Origin: Ogataea parapolymorpha DL-1
Taxonomy: Eukaryota; Ascomycota; Pichiomycetes; Pichiales; Pichiaceae
Reading direction: 5' to 3'
Length of the DNA: 64,000 nucleotides
Assembly: GCF_000187245.1 (NCBI RefSeq)
Contig: NC_027864.1
Coordinates: forward strand, 558,001-622,000
Shown here: positions 63,809-64,000 of the stretch, one piece after another
Layout: every line of letters starts with the position of its first letter
Numbering within the stretch: position 1 is the first letter of the stretch
Translations under genes and position numbers: made by a program
The notes under the pieces: generated by a model
Database searches by the model: none
Seen by the model: only the letters and a program-made list of their open reading frames with translations
What the model was told of the DNA's origin: nothing

Positions 63809-64000
63809 ATGGCACCAAAAGCAGAAAAGAAACCAGCCTCCAAGGCACCAGCTGAGAAGAAGCCAGCCGGAAAGAAGACGGCCGCATCCTCCGATGCTAA
63901 GAAAAGAACCAAGGCCAGAAAGGAGACCTACTCCTCCTACATCTACAAGGTGCTCAAGCAAACGCATCCAGACACTGGTATTTCCCAAAAGGCCATGTCT
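63809..64000 (+). CDS. HTB1: Histone H2B, N-terminal part (cut by window edge)
   Basis: Sixty-four codons are present. The Lys/Ala-rich tail ([20 protein letters not shown]) leads into [20 protein letters not shown] and [10 protein letters not shown], which is H2B up to the end of the first core helix and loop. The rest lies beyond the right edge. Confidence 0.97.
   Translation, partial: MAPKAEKKPASKAPAEKKPAGKKTAASSDAKKRTKARKETYSSYIYKVLKQTHPDTGISQKAMS

Noticed and set aside
1..64000. Mobile elements, CRISPR arrays, integrated viral genes or secondary-metabolite clusters
   Set aside because: No transposase, reverse transcriptase or integrase motifs, no long terminal repeats, and no direct repeat-spacer arrays were seen; repeats present are coding minisatellites.

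Overview
This window is ordinary, gene-dense nuclear DNA from a budding yeast. Nearly every reading frame is a housekeeping gene with a clear yeast counterpart: OCT1, POL4, PSF2, ELP3, SEC16, RPS6, PHO84, COG1, NAM2, SMC6, PCK1, YOP1, APL4, SWD3, HTA and HTB. Gene content, roughly balanced base composition, extreme compactness and a U2AF35 gene (absent from Saccharomyces) suggest a methylotroph-clade yeast such as Ogataea (Hansenula); the species assignment is inference. CTG codons fall at conserved leucines (for example in RPS6), so the standard code fits. I saw no tRNA, rRNA, transposon, CRISPR or virus-derived sequence.

Layout. 1-12 kb: OCT1 (cut by the left edge), an orphan Pro/Tyr-rich protein, POL4, an ALY-type arrestin, MBA1, a dienelactone hydrolase, PSF2, EFM2 and a TGL4/5 lipase. 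12-27 kb: an orphan, ARG2, ELP3, SEC16 (interrupted by an apparent one-base frameshift), NSA1, PRP21, RPS6 and RLM1. 27-37 kb: a secreted lipase, a Ser-rich orphan, an NPP-type phosphodiesterase, ATP12, a DH-domain protein and VPS9. 37-48 kb: PHO84 with Pho4-type sites, U2AF35, COG1, SFK1, an MNN2/MNN5 mannosyltransferase, a PEX11-family protein and NAM2. 48-64 kb: SMC6, an EHT1-type esterase, PCK1, YOP1, APL4, a tail-anchored orphan, a C2H2 protein, a SNA4-like protein, SWD3, a tiny acidic repeat protein and the divergent H2A/H2B pair (H2B cut by the right edge).

The most interesting signal is splicing. Four genes (TGL4/5, NSA1, RPS6, YOP1) only make complete proteins if introns of 32-44 nt are removed. 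Each has a GTRRGT-type donor and a branch motif ending in TAAC placed 6-9 nt from the acceptor AG. A U2AF35 homologue and the SF3a subunit PRP21 are in the same window. Other points worth checking are the SEC16 frameshift, convergent genes whose stop codons abut with no base between them, divergent promoters of 41-78 bp, and regulatory site clusters upstream of PHO84, PCK1 and RPS6. I found no clearly new multi-gene system; the genes are functionally mixed, as is usual for a yeast chromosome arm.
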